A stretch of 14,695 nucleotides of DNA from Planctomycetota bacterium (GTDB lineage Bacteria > Planctomycetota > Brocadiia > JAJRTI01). The stretch's first letter is position 1; the number at the start of each line of letters is the position of its first letter. The notes under the pieces were generated by a model. The model ran no database searches. It saw nothing but the letters and a program-made list of their open reading frames with translations, and was not told the DNA's origin. Of the stretch, positions 13,924 through 14,695 are shown piece by piece. Position numbers and translations under genes: made by a program. The DNA lies in contig JAJRTI010000595.1 of NCBI GenBank assembly GCA_024278415.1, positions 1 to 14,695 on the forward strand. The letters are read 5' to 3'.

Positions 13924-13982
13924 GCCGGGCCTTAAGTTCGCACCATTGCGCCGTACGGCGGACGGTCTGGTTCGCCTCGAAG

Positions 13983-14000
13983 GAGGCCCTGACGGGCCTC
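13983..14000 (-). terminator. Hairpin directly after the DUF4091 gene
   Basis: GAGGCCC (13983-13989) pairs with GGGCCTC (13994-14000) around TGAC. On the minus strand it begins 1 nt after the stop codon of the DUF4091 gene. The following CTTCGAGG has no T-run, so it is only a possible terminator or one more extragenic palindrome. Confidence 0.35.
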
Positions 14001-14001
14001 A

Positions 14002-14695
14002 CTATCCACGCGCGCCGACGATCCCGGCCAATCGCTCGATCATGTCCGCCACGCGCTCGCGGCGCTCGAAGATGGGAGCGGCGTCGACCGTGTACTCCGC
14101 CATGGACCGCGAGATCGAGGGCGGCACGCGGCACAGCTCTTCCGCGGCCGCGACGAGTTTCGCGTCCACGCCTGAAGCCTTCGCCTTCTCCGTGAGCCGG
14201 GAGAGCAGCGCGAGGTACTCGTAGTCCTCGATGCCGTCGCGGATCATTTCGAGCCGAATCGTGGGCACGGGCGTCATGTTGGGGCCGGGGTAGATGAGCA
14301 GGCCGTCGCCGTTGACCTTGAAGCTATTGTACGTGCCGAAGTCCTTCAGGCGGAACGGCACGTCGGGCCAGGCCGGCTTGCCCGCAGCCGGGGAGGGGAA
14401 GCCGCGCCAAAAGGACATGCACCAGTAGAGGAAGCCCGTCGCGCCGACCTGCCGCGCTTGCCAGAAGAGCACGCGGTGCTCCGTGCCCGGCCGGTCGATG
14501 AAGAAGTTGGCGAACGGCGGCTTCGGGCCGCAACACACGTAGATCCACAGCGTGTCGCCGGCCGCGAGGCGCTCTTGGTAGAAGCGCGTCGTGTCCACCC
14601 GCGACGACAGCGGGCACCAGATGTCCACGTACCCCACCAACTCCTCCGGCTTGGGGGCGCCGATGGTCTGCATGATGGGGTATTCGGGCACAAGC
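14002..14695 (-). CDS. DUF4091 (glycoside hydrolase 123-like) protein, C-terminal part, runs off right edge
   Basis: An uninterrupted minus-strand frame enters from the right edge and ends with TAG at 14004-14002; about 230 residues are visible, without a start. The segment GDGLLIYPGP...VPTIRLEMIRDGIEDYEYLALL is the hallmark of DUF4091, the C-terminal domain of large glycoside-hydrolase-123-like proteins (beta-N-acetylgalactosaminidases and relatives). Upstream, GYVDIWCPLSS, TLWIYVCCGPKPPFANFFID and GATGFLYWCMSFW fit the barrel domain of the same proteins. Activity on galactosamine glycans is only a family-level guess. It is convergent with the deacetylase-like gene, with the repeat cluster between. 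Confidence 0.85.
   Translation of the reverse strand, partial: LVPEYPIMQTIGAPKPEELVGYVDIWCPLSSRVDTTRFYQERLAAGDTLWIYVCCGPKPPFANFFIDRPGTEHRVLFWQARQVGATGFLYWCMSFWRGFPSPAAGKPAWPDVPFRLKDFGTYNSFKVNGDGLLIYPGPNMTPVPTIRLEMIRDGIEDYEYLALLSRLTEKAKASGVDAKLVAAAEELCRVPPSISRSMAEYTVDAAPIFERRERVADMIERLAGIVGARG

Larger units (their letters stand above)
13661..13965. repeat. Cluster of palindromic repeats bounded by 23-bp inverted repeats
   Basis: 13661-13683 and 13943-13965 are perfect inverted copies of a 23-bp sequence centred on CCGCCGTACGGCG. Between them lie four copies of the hairpin GTCCCGTAGGGAC: 13706-13718 and 13776-13788 in one orientation, 13839-13851 and 13911-13923 in the other. Two further hairpins CCCAGCRCT..AGYGCTGGG are at 13731-13750 and 13879-13898. 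The middle pair is part of a 21-bp perfect inverted repeat (13775-13795 with 13832-13852). The whole is a nested, roughly symmetrical array in the gap between two convergent genes, like the REP/BIME sequences of other bacteria. No coding region was found in 13640-14001. Confidence 0.85.

Noticed and set aside
13661..13965. CRISPR array
   Set aside because: Repeats are short palindromes in both orientations with irregular spacing, and no cas genes are near.

Overview
The window is GC-rich bacterial chromosomal DNA with closely spaced housekeeping and carbohydrate-related genes. The gene types (Gfo/Idh/MocA oxidoreductases, a giant secreted beta-helix protein, a DUF4091 protein, a bacterial glycine-rich RRM protein) and the many palindromic intergenic repeats recall uncultured Planctomycetota, Lentisphaerota, Hydrogenedentota or Armatimonadota. 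That placement is an impression from gene style, not a phylogenetic result. No rRNA, tRNA, CRISPR array, phage or complete insertion sequence was seen.

Layout. 1-48 (-): first 16 codons of a Gfo/Idh/MocA oxidoreductase. 101-177: eleven tandem copies of a 7-bp unit. 185-1684 (-): leuA, 2-isopropylmalate synthase. 1685-2144 (-): a long leuA leader with a consensus sigma-70 promoter, a short leucine-rich leader peptide, mutually exclusive hairpins and an intrinsic terminator, which together form a textbook-style leucine attenuator. 2223-2552: a 330-bp MITE-like element with perfect 25-bp terminal inverted repeats. 2804-3115 (+): small RRM RNA-binding protein with its own promoter, leader hairpin and terminator. 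3334-4341 and 4353-7814 (+): an operon of a Gfo/Idh/MocA dehydrogenase and a 1153-residue secreted beta-helix protein. 8158-9423 (+): aroA. 9770-10660 (+): a XerC/XerD recombinase. 10735-11802 (-): a sugar-nucleotide epimerase, convergent with xer. 12012-12767 and 12776-13639 (+): coaX and a polysaccharide deacetylase-like gene, divergent from the epimerase. 14002-14695 (-): the C-terminal part of a DUF4091 protein running off the right edge.

How the parts work together. leuA appears to be controlled by leucine supply. A ribosome stalled on the eight Leu codons of the leader peptide would free an RNA segment (1982-1969) to pair with the 5' arm of the terminator (1931-1919) and allow read-through into leuA. 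The Gfo dehydrogenase, beta-helix protein, epimerase, deacetylase and DUF4091 protein point to a carbohydrate- or cell-surface-glycan-oriented lifestyle, but no single pathway can be assigned. aroA, coaX, leuA and xer are stand-alone core functions.

The intergenic regions are unusually structured. There are hairpin clusters at 7880-7947, 9446-9568 and 13661-14000, a 34-bp perfect palindrome at 1833-1866, and inverted repeats inside the MITE-like element. Two 45-nt units in the 13.7-13.9 kb cluster differ by a compensatory base-pair change, which suggests that the folded structure is what is conserved.
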